Source: Clostridium sp. UBA4108 (GTDB taxonomy: Bacteria > Bacillota > Clostridia > Clostridiales > Clostridiaceae). From it: 39,839 nt of DNA. The translations under genes and the position numbers were made by a program. Numbering within the stretch: position 1 is the stretch's first letter; the number at the start of each line of letters is the position of its first letter. Shown here piece after piece: positions 15,092 to 24,431 of this stretch. The notes beneath the pieces were generated by a model. The model was not told where the DNA came from, did not search any database, and saw nothing but the letters and a program-made list of their open reading frames with translations. Location of the stretch: NCBI GenBank assembly GCA_002381695.1, contig DFXM01000036.1:66925-106763 (forward strand), read 5' to 3'.

Positions 15092-17005
15092 ATGATAGTT
15101 TTAAGTTGCAAGAATATAACTAAATCTTATGGAATAGATGTAATATTAAAAGATGTAACCTTTAATGTTAATGATGGAGAAAAAATTGGATTAATTGGAG
15201 CAAATGGCGCTGGTAAATCAACGCTTTTTAAAATATTAACCTCTCAATTAGAATATGATTCTGGAGAGCTTTTTATTGATAAATCTAAAAATCTTGGTTA
15301 TTTATCTCAAAGCTTATCATTAGAATCTAATAATACTATATATGATGAATTACTATCTATTTTTAAAACCTTAGTAGACATGGAATTAAGGCTTCATGAT
15401 TTAGAACTAAAAATGAATGAACCTTATGATGCCTCTAAAGAAGATTATCATAATAAAATAATTAGAGATTATACAACCTTAACTGAACTTTATGATAATA
15501 GGGGCGGATATACTTACAAAGCAGAAATTAGTAGAGTATTAAGAGGTCTTGGCTTTACTGAAAATGATTTTAACAAATCAATAAATATACTTAGTGGTGG
15601 CCAAAAAACTAGAGTTGCTCTCTGTAAGTTACTTCTCACGAAACCAGATATACTGCTCCTAGATGAACCCACAAACCATTTAGATTTAGATGCTATAGAA
15701 TGGCTTGAAGGATATTTAAAAGAGAATAAAGGTACTATCATAATAGTATCTCATGATAGATTCTTTTTAGATGCTGTCACCGATAAAACTTTAGAGTTAG
15801 TAGGTGGTAAAGTAGATATATATAATGGTAATTATACAGCTTTTGTAGACTTAAAAAAGAAAAATCAAGAGATATTGATGAAAGCTTATGATCTTCAACA
15901 AGTTGAAATTAAACGTCAAGAGGAAATAATAGCTAGATATAAATCATTTAATAGAGAAAAGAGTGTAAGAGCCGCTGAAAGTCGTCAAAAATCACTGGAT
16001 AAGATAGATAGGATTGAAGCCCCTATAACAATTGAGAAAGCATCTAAAATTAAATTTGAAACTCAAATTAAGAGTGGTAATGATGTTTTACATATAGAAA
16101 ATTTAAGTAAAAGTTTTGGTGAAAAACTACTATTTAGAGATGTCTTTATGGATATTAAGCGTGAAGAAAAAATAGCACTTATTGGAGAAAATGGTCGCGG
16201 GAAAACCACTTTGTTTAGAATAATAATGGATAAGATAGAAAATGATTTAGGCATTAAAGTTCTTGGTAAAAATGTATTTGTCGGATATTATGATCAAGAA
16301 CAATCCAATCTCAATAATGATAAAACTATTATAGACGAAGTTTGGGATGATTTTCCCCACATGACTACTACTGAAATTCGTACTTCGTTGGCTGCTTTTT
16401 TATTTACAGGAGAAGATGTTTTTAAAAATATATCCACCCTTAGTGGGGGTGAAAAGTGTAGAATTAATCTTCTAAAATTAATGCTCTCTAAGTCAAATTT
16501 TTTATTACTTGATGAACCTACTAACCATTTAGACATTATGTCTCGTGAAGCCTTAGAAAATGCTATTTTAAACTACGATGGAACTATACTTTTAATATCC
16601 CATGATAGATATTTTCTAAATAAAATTATAAATAAGATATTTGAATTAAATGAAGATGGAATAAAAGAATATTTAGGAAACTATTCTTATTATGTGGAAA
16701 AAAAGAGTAATCCAAATAGATTCGAAGAATTTGAAGAATATAATGGATTAACTAAAACACAAATAAAATTGGATAAGAAAAAGAAGAAGGAAATTGAAAA
16801 AGCTGAACGTGAAAAAAAGGCTTATATTAAGTCTTTAGAGGATAAAATTGCCTTGCTAGAAGAAAATCTTGATAATCTTCAGGGACAGCTTTGTCTAGAA
16901 GAAATCTATTCAAATCCTGAAAAAAGCGTAGAAGTAAATAATCAGATTCATGATACTGAGAAAAAATTACAGCATCTTTATGAACAATGGGAAGAGTCAG
17001 TTTAA
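15092..17005 (+). CDS. ABC-F family ribosome-associated ATPase
   Basis: A soluble protein of about 637 residues with two ABC domains and no membrane segments, the ABC-F layout whose members act on the ribosome (translation factor or antibiotic protection). Domain 1 has Walker A GANGAGKST (about residue 36) and signature LSGGQKTRVALCKLLL, then LLDEPTNHLD. A charged linker rich in Lys/Glu follows, then domain 2 with GENGRGKTT, LSGGEKCRINLLKLML and LLDEPTNHLDI. The C-terminal 80 residues are a Lys/Glu coiled coil, as in the YdiF/Uup types. The ATG at 15092 is preferred over the GTG at 15083, which lies inside the ribosome site. It is divergent from rex. Confidence 0.93.
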   Translation: MIVLSCKNITKSYGIDVILKDVTFNVNDGEKIGLIGANGAGKSTLFKILTSQLEYDSGELFIDKSKNLGYLSQSLSLESNNTIYDELLSIFKTLVDMELRLHDLELKMNEPYDASKEDYHNKIIRDYTTLTELYDNRGGYTYKAEISRVLRGLGFTENDFNKSINILSGGQKTRVALCKLLLTKPDILLLDEPTNHLDLDAIEWLEGYLKENKGTIIIVSHDRFFLDAVTDKTLELVGGKVDIYNGNYTAFVDLKKKNQEILMKAYDLQQVEIKRQEEIIARYKSFNREKSVRAAESRQKSLDKIDRIEAPITIEKASKIKFETQIKSGNDVLHIENLSKSFGEKLLFRDVFMDIKREEKIALIGENGRGKTTLFRIIMDKIENDLGIKVLGKNVFVGYYDQEQSNLNNDKTIIDEVWDDFPHMTTTEIRTSLAAFLFTGEDVFKNISTLSGGEKCRINLLKLMLSKSNFLLLDEPTNHLDIMSREALENAILNYDGTILLISHDRYFLNKIINKIFELNEDGIKEYLGNYSYYVEKKSNPNRFEEFEEYNGLTKTQIKLDKKKKKEIEKAEREKKAYIKSLEDKIALLEENLDNLQGQLCLEEIYSNPEKSVEVNNQIHDTEKKLQHLYEQWEESV

Positions 17006-17038
17006 ATGAAACATTCGGTACTTTCTCTATAATACATA

Positions 17039-17068
17039 AAAAGCATGGTGAAATTTCACCATGCTTTT
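17039..17068. terminator. Bidirectional terminator between abcF and kamE
   Basis: A perfect 30-bp palindrome with arms AAAAGCATGGTGAAA and its complement. It is flanked by A/T-runs and serves two convergent genes. Confidence 0.88.
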
Positions 17069-17138
17069 CTCTATTTAAAACCCCATCATGTAAAAAACCT
17101 ATTTTTTCTTATTCAATCCTTATTAGCTTAGTGTCCAG

Positions 17139-17927
17139 TTAAGCTAATTTTCTAGCTACTATTTCAGTTACTGAGAATGTTGCAACATCATCAGCATATT
17201 TTCCTGGTCCAAATCCAGCATCATATCCAAGCTCTTTTGCAAGCTCGTGAGTTATTCTTGGACCTCCACAGATTAATACAACTTTATCTCTTATACCTTC
17301 TGCTTCTAAAAGCTCAACAAGGTTAGTTAAGTTTTGGATGTGTACATCCTTTTGAGTAACTGTTTGAGATACTAGAAGTACATCTGCTTTTAATTCAATA
17401 GCCTTCTTAATAAACTCTTCGTTTTCAACTTGGCTTCCTAAGTTGTAAGCTTCTATCATGTCATATCTTTCAAGTCCATAATGTCCAGCAAAGCCTTTCA
17501 TGTTCATGATAGCATCTATACCAACTGTATGAGCATCTGTTCCTGTTGAAGCTCCTATTATAGTAACAGGTCTTCCTATATTTTCTTTTATATATTCTCC
17601 TACTTCTTTCATGTCCATAGTATCAACTTCTACTGTTTGAACGTGAATTTCTTCATAGTTTACAGTATGTTCTAATGATCCATAAACAACATAGAAGGTA
17701 AACTCTTTATCTAATGCTCCATGGTGAGCAACGTTTGGATTTCTTAATCCCATAGATTTAGCAAGTTGTGCTGCTGCCTCTATTCCTCTTTCATTATCTT
17801 GAACTGGAAGAGTAAAGCTCACTTGAACTTTACCATCATTCATAGTATCTCCGTAAGGTTTAAGCTTGGTTAAATCCAAGTTCGTATCAAAATCCTTTTC
17901 TTCAGTTGAATATAATCCACCGCTCAT
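17139..17927 (-). CDS. kamE: Lysine 5,6-aminomutase, beta (small, B12-binding) subunit
   Basis: With KamD it moves the terminal amino group of beta-lysine to C5, giving 3,5-diaminohexanoate, using adenosylcobalamin and PLP. The 262-residue protein carries the base-off B12 motif DxHxxG (Asp131, His133, Gly136 in TGTDAHTVGIDAI). Lys144 stands in the position that forms the PLP aldimine in the Clostridium sticklandii enzyme, and the residue numbering agrees. A Rossmann-like cobalamin domain follows, ending VATFSVTEIVARKLA. Its ATG overlaps the kamD stop by one base. It is the last gene of the lysine operon. Confidence 0.95.
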   Translation of the reverse strand: MSGGLYSTEEKDFDTNLDLTKLKPYGDTMNDGKVQVSFTLPVQDNERGIEAAAQLAKSMGLRNPNVAHHGALDKEFTFYVVYGSLEHTVNYEEIHVQTVEVDTMDMKEVGEYIKENIGRPVTIIGASTGTDAHTVGIDAIMNMKGFAGHYGLERYDMIEAYNLGSQVENEEFIKKAIELKADVLLVSQTVTQKDVHIQNLTNLVELLEAEGIRDKVVLICGGPRITHELAKELGYDAGFGPGKYADDVATFSVTEIVARKLA

Positions 17928-19483
17928 TATTTGTTACCTCCTAACATTAATTCTATGAATGGGTTCAAGTATGCATTTTCTTTTTCTACAACACCATCAA
18001 GGCCCTTTCCTCCATTAAGTGGTCTCTTAATTCCAGCAAATTTACCTTGCTCTAAAGTCTTGAATAAGCCTTCTTTTTCAATTTCTTCAATTAAATCAGC
18101 AGCTTTATTTAAAACTTCATCAGTTCTTTTTTGCATGATTCCACCATCTTTGAAAGTTATCTCTGATCCTAAATCTTTCATTGTGCTGAATATATATTGA
18201 GCGTTATCTATTGAAAGAGCTCTATCACTCATGAATGGAGTGTGTATAGCCTCTGTTAACATTCCTAGTAAGTGTAACTTCTGTGAAGTTAATATTGTCA
18301 CCATGTTAAATAATGTATCTTGAACATGTCCTTTGAAAACATCTCCAGTTTTGAATTTAGTTGGTGGCATGTATTTAAGTGGTGCTTTAGGGAATATTTC
18401 TCTAGCCATTTGTGCTTGAGCAAGCTCATAAAGGAATCCATTTTCAACTTTTGGATCTATTTCGAATGCGTGTCCTAAACCCATTTGCTCTTCTGGAAGT
18501 CCTGCACATAATGCAAATTGCTCATTAATAAATTGAGAAGCAAGAACTGTATGTGCCTCTTCAACAGCATCTGCTGTTGTTAAGTAGTTATCTTCTCCTG
18601 TATTGATTATAACTCCAGCATAACCATTAATTATTCTTGAGAAATATTGGTCAACTATTGTTCTTTGCATGTTGATATCTCTGAATAGTATTCCATATAA
18701 TGCGTCATTAAGCATTACATCTAGTCTTTCAAGAGCTCCCATTGCAGCGATTTCTGGCATACATAATCCTGAACAATAGTTACATAATCTAATGTATCTT
18801 CCTAACTCTACTCCTACTTCATCAAGAGCAGCTCTCATTAATCTGAAGTTTTCTTGAGTAGCGAAAGTTCCTCCGAATCCTTCTGTAGTTTCTCCATATG
18901 GAACATAGTCAAGTAAGCTTTGTCCAGTTGTTCTTATAACAGCTATAACATCAGCACCTTGTTTTGCTGCTGCTTTTGCTTGAATTATATCTTCATATAT
19001 ATTTCCAGTAGCAACAATTACATATAGGTAAGGACCTGTTTTGTCGCCAAATTTTCCAAGATATTCTTCTCTTTGTCCTCTGTTATTTTTAATTCTTTCA
19101 ACTGTAGCTTTAGCTATTTTTTCTACAGCCATTTTTATTTCAAAAGCATCTTTCACAGGAAGTTTTGTTAAATCTATTTCACCTTTAGCAACTTTTTCTG
19201 CTATTTCTTGCGCAGAAAGTCCTGTATTAACTATAGCATTACCTATAAAATAAGATGCTCCTAAAGATAATCCATTACCTTTTTTAATATTCTCTACTAC
19301 TACGTTTGGTAGTGGTACTCCAAATTCATCTACACCATCTATTCCTAATAATCTACATACAGTTCTTTCAACTGCTACTGTAGTATGTCTGTCTATAAAC
19401 CCTTGAGTGTCTTTAGCTATATTCTCAGCAGATTTTCTAGCTCTTGCCACAACTTCCCAATTTAAATTTAATTTACTTTCCAT
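17927..19483 (-). CDS. kamD: Lysine 5,6-aminomutase, alpha (large) subunit
   Basis: This is the catalytic TIM-barrel subunit that holds substrate and the adenosyl group, in complex with KamE. The 518-residue protein begins MESKLNLNWEVVARARKSAE and contains conserved stretches such as RHTTVAVERTVCRLLGIDG, RTTGQSLLDYVPYGETTEGFGGT and INTGEDNYLTTADAVEEAHTVLASQFINEQFA, all typical of KamD. The start at 19483 follows GAGGAGG; a longer start at 19498 contains that site. It overlaps the end of kamC by 11 nt and the start of kamE by 1 nt, so translation of the three is likely coupled. Confidence 0.95.
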   Translation of the reverse strand: MESKLNLNWEVVARARKSAENIAKDTQGFIDRHTTVAVERTVCRLLGIDGVDEFGVPLPNVVVENIKKGNGLSLGASYFIGNAIVNTGLSAQEIAEKVAKGEIDLTKLPVKDAFEIKMAVEKIAKATVERIKNNRGQREEYLGKFGDKTGPYLYVIVATGNIYEDIIQAKAAAKQGADVIAVIRTTGQSLLDYVPYGETTEGFGGTFATQENFRLMRAALDEVGVELGRYIRLCNYCSGLCMPEIAAMGALERLDVMLNDALYGILFRDINMQRTIVDQYFSRIINGYAGVIINTGEDNYLTTADAVEEAHTVLASQFINEQFALCAGLPEEQMGLGHAFEIDPKVENGFLYELAQAQMAREIFPKAPLKYMPPTKFKTGDVFKGHVQDTLFNMVTILTSQKLHLLGMLTEAIHTPFMSDRALSIDNAQYIFSTMKDLGSEITFKDGGIMQKRTDEVLNKAADLIEEIEKEGLFKTLEQGKFAGIKRPLNGGKGLDGVVEKENAYLNPFIELMLGGNK

Positions 19484-20951
19484 GGCTCTCCTCCTCATAA
19501 TAAGTTTTAGCTATATCAATTATATCTTTTTCAAGTCCTAGTAACATTGCAATATTCAATGCATCTTTAGGTACCATATTGTCTTTGGATACCTTTTCTA
19601 ACTTATACTCCATATGTTCCTGTATTATTTCTACAGAGTGAGTCTTATTTAAATCTATTTTATATTTTAATTTGTTTAGGTCAATATTTTTAAGTCCAAC
19701 AACTTGATAATGATCCATCTGCTCCTCAACTACCCCGTCGTAGTGAGTGGATATCAAGCTTGCTGTATTAAACTTAGCCAAGTAATTACCTAGTGATTTA
19801 ACTAAGTAAAATCCTTCTTTAGGATTAGTTCCCCTAGCAAATTCATCTAAGGCTACAAAGCCATCTCCCCTCTTTACGCACTCAACAACTTCTTTAAGCT
19901 TAATTATTTCTGCTCCGAAGGTACTTAAGCCTTTAGAAATTGATTGCATATCATCTGATATAAAGTGTATAAAATCAAATATTGGATAGGATGCTTCTTT
20001 AGCAAATACAAAGAATCCCATTTGTCCCATAAATAAATTTAAAACTATGGTCTTTAGTGCAACACTTTTTCCTCCCATATTGGCCCCTGTTATTACAGTA
20101 GTTCCACCTCTTAACTCTATACCTACTGGAGAGAACTCTTTGCCCTTCTTCCTGAGTATAGATTTAATTTCCGGGTTAAAAGCATCTACTATTTTAATAT
20201 TCATATCCTTGACAATATTAGGCTTAACGCATCCATGATTAATAGCTAAAGTAGCTTTTGCTATTAATAGGTCTAATATACCTATAACTTTAAGATTTTC
20301 GTTTATATACTCAGTAAAATGAGAAATATCAGAGGTTAGCTTTTTTCTTATCCTCAACTCTTCTTCTTCTTCTCTTATTACTATGTCTAATCTCTCTTGT
20401 TTTAGTTCTTCTATTTTATCTTCATCAGTACATGCGTAGATTTCTCTTTCCTTCTTCTCCTTAAGTTCTCTAATTTCTTTAAGAACTTCACTATATGCTT
20501 CGTATATATAAAAAGTAGGAACTCTTTTCTTTTGTGGATCAAGAATATCTAATACTTCTTCAAGGGAATGTATTTTTATTTTACTAATATGTAAATCTAT
20601 GTTGTCTAATACTGCCTTTAATTCACCTATTAACATTGAGAAATATTTTAATTCATATAACTCAACTTCATCTAGCGTTTCTCTATCTTTACATCTTTTT
20701 ATTGTGCTTCTTATATCCTTTAGCTTACAAAATACTCTTCCTATTTCATTAAATTCGGAGTGATATTTTTTTATTGCTACAATCATCTTTTCAATGTTAT
20801 TTAACTCTTCTACAAGCTCATTATTCTTGTTTATTCCATATGGTTTTATAAGTTTTTTTTCTTCCAAACCATATACAGTGGTTATGCTTAATGAATCCAT
20901 TACGAAGGAAAATCCTATTTGAGCTCTTTGTTCATTGTCCAAAAATTTCAT
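19473..20951 (-). CDS. kamC: KamC: MutS-like ATPase, lysine 5,6-aminomutase reactivation
   Basis: A 492-residue cytosolic protein with a MutS-type ATPase domain at its C-terminal half: Walker A TGANMGGKS (about 288-296), Walker B GFVALDEFARGTNP (about 364-377) and the switch His in STHYDG. A helical, strongly charged coiled-coil-like region (about 150-220) precedes it. The MutS mismatch-reading domain is absent. It lies between kamB and kamD, overlapping kamD, so a role in releasing inactivated cobalamin from KamDE is more likely than DNA repair. The reactivase role rests on family naming and context; the sequence shows only the ATPase. Confidence 0.8.
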   Translation of the reverse strand: MKFLDNEQRAQIGFSFVMDSLSITTVYGLEEKKLIKPYGINKNNELVEELNNIEKMIVAIKKYHSEFNEIGRVFCKLKDIRSTIKRCKDRETLDEVELYELKYFSMLIGELKAVLDNIDLHISKIKIHSLEEVLDILDPQKKRVPTFYIYEAYSEVLKEIRELKEKKEREIYACTDEDKIEELKQERLDIVIREEEEELRIRKKLTSDISHFTEYINENLKVIGILDLLIAKATLAINHGCVKPNIVKDMNIKIVDAFNPEIKSILRKKGKEFSPVGIELRGGTTVITGANMGGKSVALKTIVLNLFMGQMGFFVFAKEASYPIFDFIHFISDDMQSISKGLSTFGAEIIKLKEVVECVKRGDGFVALDEFARGTNPKEGFYLVKSLGNYLAKFNTASLISTHYDGVVEEQMDHYQVVGLKNIDLNKLKYKIDLNKTHSVEIIQEHMEYKLEKVSKDNMVPKDALNIAMLLGLEKDIIDIAKTYYEEESHGK

Positions 20952-20952
20952 A

Positions 20953-21978
20953 CTATTCTTCTCCCTTTACATTTAATACTGGTATGTCAACAAGCTTTCC
21001 AAGCTCCTTTAAGAATATATCCTTTGGAAACTCATATCCATAAGGAGATTTAGGGTTAACTGTAATACATACTATATTAATTTTATTCATCACTTTTATT
21101 TGTCCACCCTGCTTTTGAAACTTATAGAGAGTCTCTCTTGTTAAAAATATTTTTGTACCATCTTCTACTAAAAGAGTTATACCCTTATAAAGATTTGTTG
21201 ATCTCATGATATCATCTATTAATTTATCTGATACAACGCCCTTTATAACAATATAAGCTACTTGATCATTTAAAGTTTCTACTATTTCTTTCGAAGCTTC
21301 TAATGCTGTATTAAGCTTTAAGGTTTTATAATAATTATTCTTGAAAATAACCCCTATATGACTTTTATTGACTATATCATTAGCTATGTTAATTATTTCA
21401 CTATCTTGTTCATGGGGTAAACTCAATAGATCAACTGTGTGTTTCGTTTCTTCTATAACCTTTCTCATACTATTAGATAATGATGCTCCTGTTGACAAAA
21501 CAGTTGCTTCTGTAATAGATGGCGATGCGAAGGTTTTCCTACTTAATGCTCCATCTATAATTACTAAATCACAATCTAGGTCTAAAAGATCATCCTTAAT
21601 ATCACACATATATGAATTAACAGAAGGTCCTCCTAAGTCAATATATCCGTCACTAAGAGCTCTACAAATGATAACTTCACCCATAGGTGTATTTATCCCT
21701 GTGGATTTAATTATTTCTTTAGTTATATCACTATTAAAAAGGCATTGTTTTGCAGTTGCAACCACTGTGCCTTTTTCAATATATATCCTTGGTTTTTCCG
21801 TAGCAGTAACTCTATCTAACTCTTCTCCATCTCTTCCTATGGAAGATAGGCCAAGGGACAAATTGCCCCTTGCCTCTTTTAGTATATGATTTAACGTAGT
21901 AGTTTTTCCTACATTCTTACTCATCCCTATAATTGAAACACTTTTATAAGGGCTCAGTAATTCTAGTAATTTATTCAT
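20953..21978 (-). CDS. kamB: KamB: P-loop partner of KamC, lysine 5,6-aminomutase reactivation
   Basis: A 341-residue cytosolic protein with an N-terminal Walker A motif, IIGMSKNVGKTTTLNHIL (GMSKNVGKT at about 18-26), and acidic strands such as DLDCDLVIIDGALSRKTFASP that suit a P-loop NTPase. The C-terminal 100 residues are not recognised. It is separated from kamC by one base and follows kamA by 28 nt. Genes of this type accompany kamC in lysine 5,6-aminomutase clusters and are named as the second reactivase subunit. The function is inferred from context. Confidence 0.75.
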   Translation of the reverse strand: MNKLLELLSPYKSVSIIGMSKNVGKTTTLNHILKEARGNLSLGLSSIGRDGEELDRVTATEKPRIYIEKGTVVATAKQCLFNSDITKEIIKSTGINTPMGEVIICRALSDGYIDLGGPSVNSYMCDIKDDLLDLDCDLVIIDGALSRKTFASPSITEATVLSTGASLSNSMRKVIEETKHTVDLLSLPHEQDSEIINIANDIVNKSHIGVIFKNNYYKTLKLNTALEASKEIVETLNDQVAYIVIKGVVSDKLIDDIMRSTNLYKGITLLVEDGTKIFLTRETLYKFQKQGGQIKVMNKINIVCITVNPKSPYGYEFPKDIFLKELGKLVDIPVLNVKGEE

Positions 21979-22006
21979 AACTACTCAGTCACTTTCTAAA
22001 TTTATT

Positions 22007-23254
22007 TTAGTGAGCGTGTCTTTCGTTTCTCTCAAGACCTACTGGTTCTAAAGCCATTTGCTCTCCATTTAGAAGTCCTGCAACTCCTGTTTTGTGAACT
22101 TTTTTCTTACCTGTACAAACATCACAAGTACATCCTGGAGTGTAGTGTGTTGGCTCACTATAAGTAGTAATAACACCTTCAAAGTTTCTTAATACCACTT
22201 TGTCATGGCTTTGAGAAATTACGTAATTTGGCATTACTGGTGTTTTTCCACCACCACCTGGAGCGTCTACAACGAATGTTGGTACGCAGTATCCTGATGT
22301 ATGTCCTCTTAATCCTTCAATGATTTCTATTCCTTTAGAAACTGGAGTTCTGAAGTGCTCAAGTCCTAAAGATAAGTCACATTGATAGATGTAGTAAGGT
22401 CTTACTCTCATTTTAACTAATCCATGCATTAAATCTTTCATTACATGTACACAGTCGTTTACTCCTCTTAAAAGAACTGATTGGTTTCCTAGAGGTACTC
22501 CTGCATTAGCTAGTTTCTCACAAGCTGCTATAGCATCTGGTGTGATTTCGTTTGGATGGTTAAAGTGAGTGTTTAACCAAATTGGGTGATACTTCTTAAG
22601 CATATTTACAAGATCATCAGTTATTCTTTGTGGCATAACAACTGGAGTTCTTGATCCCATTCTTATTATTTCTACGTGAGGGATTTCTCTTAATTTTTTG
22701 ATGATATATTCTAAAACTGAATCATCAACTAATAGAGCATCTCCACCTGATAAAAGAACGTCTCTTACTACTGGTGTATTTCTGATGTATTCTATAGCTT
22801 TGTCTATTCTTGCCATTGGCATACAATCATCTTGTTGTCCAGCGAATCTTCTTCTTGTACAGTGTCTACAGTACATTGAACATTGGTCAGTTATTAATAA
22901 TAATACTCTATCTGGATATCTGTGAGTTAATCCTGGTACTGGAGAATCTGTATCCTCGTGTAGTGGATCTTCTAAGTCTGCATCTGCTTTATGAGTCTCA
23001 AGTCCTGTTGGTATAGCTTGCATTCTTACTGGGTCATTAGGATTGCTAGGATCTATTAAGCTTAGGTAGTATGGTGTTATAGCCATTCTTAAAGTCTCTA
23101 AGCATTTTTGAGCTCCCTCTTCTTCGTCAGCTGTTAACGGAATATACTTCTTTAATTCTTCTAAAGTTTCTATTCTGTTTTTAGTTTGCCATCTCCAGTC
23201 ATTCCATTGTTCATCTGTTGCATTTGGAAATAATTCATGTCTACGATTAATCAT
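22007..23254 (-). CDS. kamA: L-lysine 2,3-aminomutase (radical SAM)
   Basis: The first enzyme of lysine fermentation: L-lysine to L-beta-lysine, using a [4Fe-4S] cluster, S-adenosylmethionine and PLP. In the 415-residue protein the cluster cysteines are Cys125, Cys129 and Cys132 (QCSMYCRHCTRRR). Lys337 in APGGGGK is at the PLP position, and Asp293 and Asp330 are at the substrate-amine positions. All agree with the numbering of the Clostridium subterminale enzyme. The C-terminal CTCDVC pair is the expected metal-binding site. It lies between kdd and kamB in the riboswitch-led operon. Confidence 0.97.
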   Translation of the reverse strand: MINRRHELFPNATDEQWNDWRWQTKNRIETLEELKKYIPLTADEEEGAQKCLETLRMAITPYYLSLIDPSNPNDPVRMQAIPTGLETHKADADLEDPLHEDTDSPVPGLTHRYPDRVLLLITDQCSMYCRHCTRRRFAGQQDDCMPMARIDKAIEYIRNTPVVRDVLLSGGDALLVDDSVLEYIIKKLREIPHVEIIRMGSRTPVVMPQRITDDLVNMLKKYHPIWLNTHFNHPNEITPDAIAACEKLANAGVPLGNQSVLLRGVNDCVHVMKDLMHGLVKMRVRPYYIYQCDLSLGLEHFRTPVSKGIEIIEGLRGHTSGYCVPTFVVDAPGGGGKTPVMPNYVISQSHDKVVLRNFEGVITTYSEPTHYTPGCTCDVCTGKKKVHKTGVAGLLNGEQMALEPVGLERNERHAH

Positions 23255-23322
23255 TTTCGAATCCCCCTCGAATTTTTATAATTTTTCTTTATAAATCTAT
23301 AATTAATTAAAACATCTAGCAA

Positions 23323-24360
23323 TTAAACATATAATTCTTTAAATATGTTTCTTAAAGTTTCATTCTCTCTTAACTCTTCTAAAGTTATTTCAGCGTGTCC
23401 TTTAGTATATCCGTTTCCTACTATCATAGTAACGTCTTTACCAACACCCTCAGCTCCTAAAGCTGCTTTTGTGAAGCTTGTAGCCATTGAGAAGAAGTAA
23501 ACTATTCCATCATCTTTTACTGGTAATATAGTTGACATTTCTGTGTTTTGAACGTTAACTATGTTGATAGATACGTCAACTTCTTGTCCGTTATTATGAG
23601 CTAAAGCTGCATTCATTACGTCAAGGGCTTTTGTAGCATCTCCTATAACGATTTGCATTCTTAAGCCTAATCTTCTTAATCTTGCTGCTTCTTCTTCATT
23701 TCTTACTAATCCTATAACATTTCCAGTTGGTCCTACTCTTTTAACTGCTTCGTAACAACATAACATTCCTGATTTTCCTGCTGCTCCTAATAAAAGAACT
23801 GATTGACCTGGTCTAACTAATTTAGCAACTTGAGCTGGAGCCCCTGCAACGTCTAATGCTGCTAATGCTAAAGTTTCTTCCATATCTTCTGGAAGTTTTG
23901 CATATAATCCGCTTTCGAATAATATAGCTTTTCCTTTGATTTCTACTCTATCAATGTCTGGTTTAACATCTACTATTTCATCAATTTTTAATGGAGTTAA
24001 TGAAAGAGATACTAATGTAGAAATTTTATCTCCAACTTTAAGGTCTGTTTTTCCTTCTAAAGCTGATCCAATTTTTTCTATTCTTCCTATTAGCATTCCG
24101 CCTGATCCTGTTACAGGGTTTTGCATTTTTCCTCTTTCTCCAACGATTTCAAGGATTTTTGCTTTTATTTTTTCTACATCATGTCCTGCTTCCTCTTCTA
24201 TTTGAGTAAAGCTAGCTGAGTCAACGTTTAAAGCTTGAACGTCGATTAATATCTCATTGTCATATATTTCCATATCGTTATCTATTTTTAATGCTGGTTG
24301 TGGTAAAACACCTTGTGGGTTAATTACTCTATGAGTTCCGTATTTACATCCTTTTTTCAT
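23323..24360 (-). CDS. kdd: L-erythro-3,5-diaminohexanoate dehydrogenase
   Basis: It oxidises 3,5-diaminohexanoate to 5-amino-3-oxohexanoate with NAD+, releasing ammonia. The 345-residue protein begins MKKGCKYGTHRVINPQGVLPQPALKI, characteristic of Kdd. Its MDR-like layout has a nucleotide-binding Rossmann segment at SVLLLGAAGKSGMLCCYEAVKRVG and a second motif VDVSINIVNVQNTEM. The ribosome site is GAGAGGGGA. It is followed by kamA after 68 nt and preceded by kce, in the gene order known for lysine fermenters. Confidence 0.94.
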   Translation of the reverse strand: MKKGCKYGTHRVINPQGVLPQPALKIDNDMEIYDNEILIDVQALNVDSASFTQIEEEAGHDVEKIKAKILEIVGERGKMQNPVTGSGGMLIGRIEKIGSALEGKTDLKVGDKISTLVSLSLTPLKIDEIVDVKPDIDRVEIKGKAILFESGLYAKLPEDMEETLALAALDVAGAPAQVAKLVRPGQSVLLLGAAGKSGMLCCYEAVKRVGPTGNVIGLVRNEEEAARLRRLGLRMQIVIGDATKALDVMNAALAHNNGQEVDVSINIVNVQNTEMSTILPVKDDGIVYFFSMATSFTKAALGAEGVGKDVTMIVGNGYTKGHAEITLEELRENETLRNIFKELYV

Positions 24361-24431
24361 TTCTATTTCCCCTCTCTTTTTTAAAGCTTCTTTCTTTAAG
24401 ATGCCTTAAGTTAAACTTCTATTTATCTATC

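Noticed and set aside
19473..20951. kamC as a DNA mismatch repair gene
   Set aside because: The mismatch-recognition domain is missing and the gene overlaps kamD inside the lysine operon.
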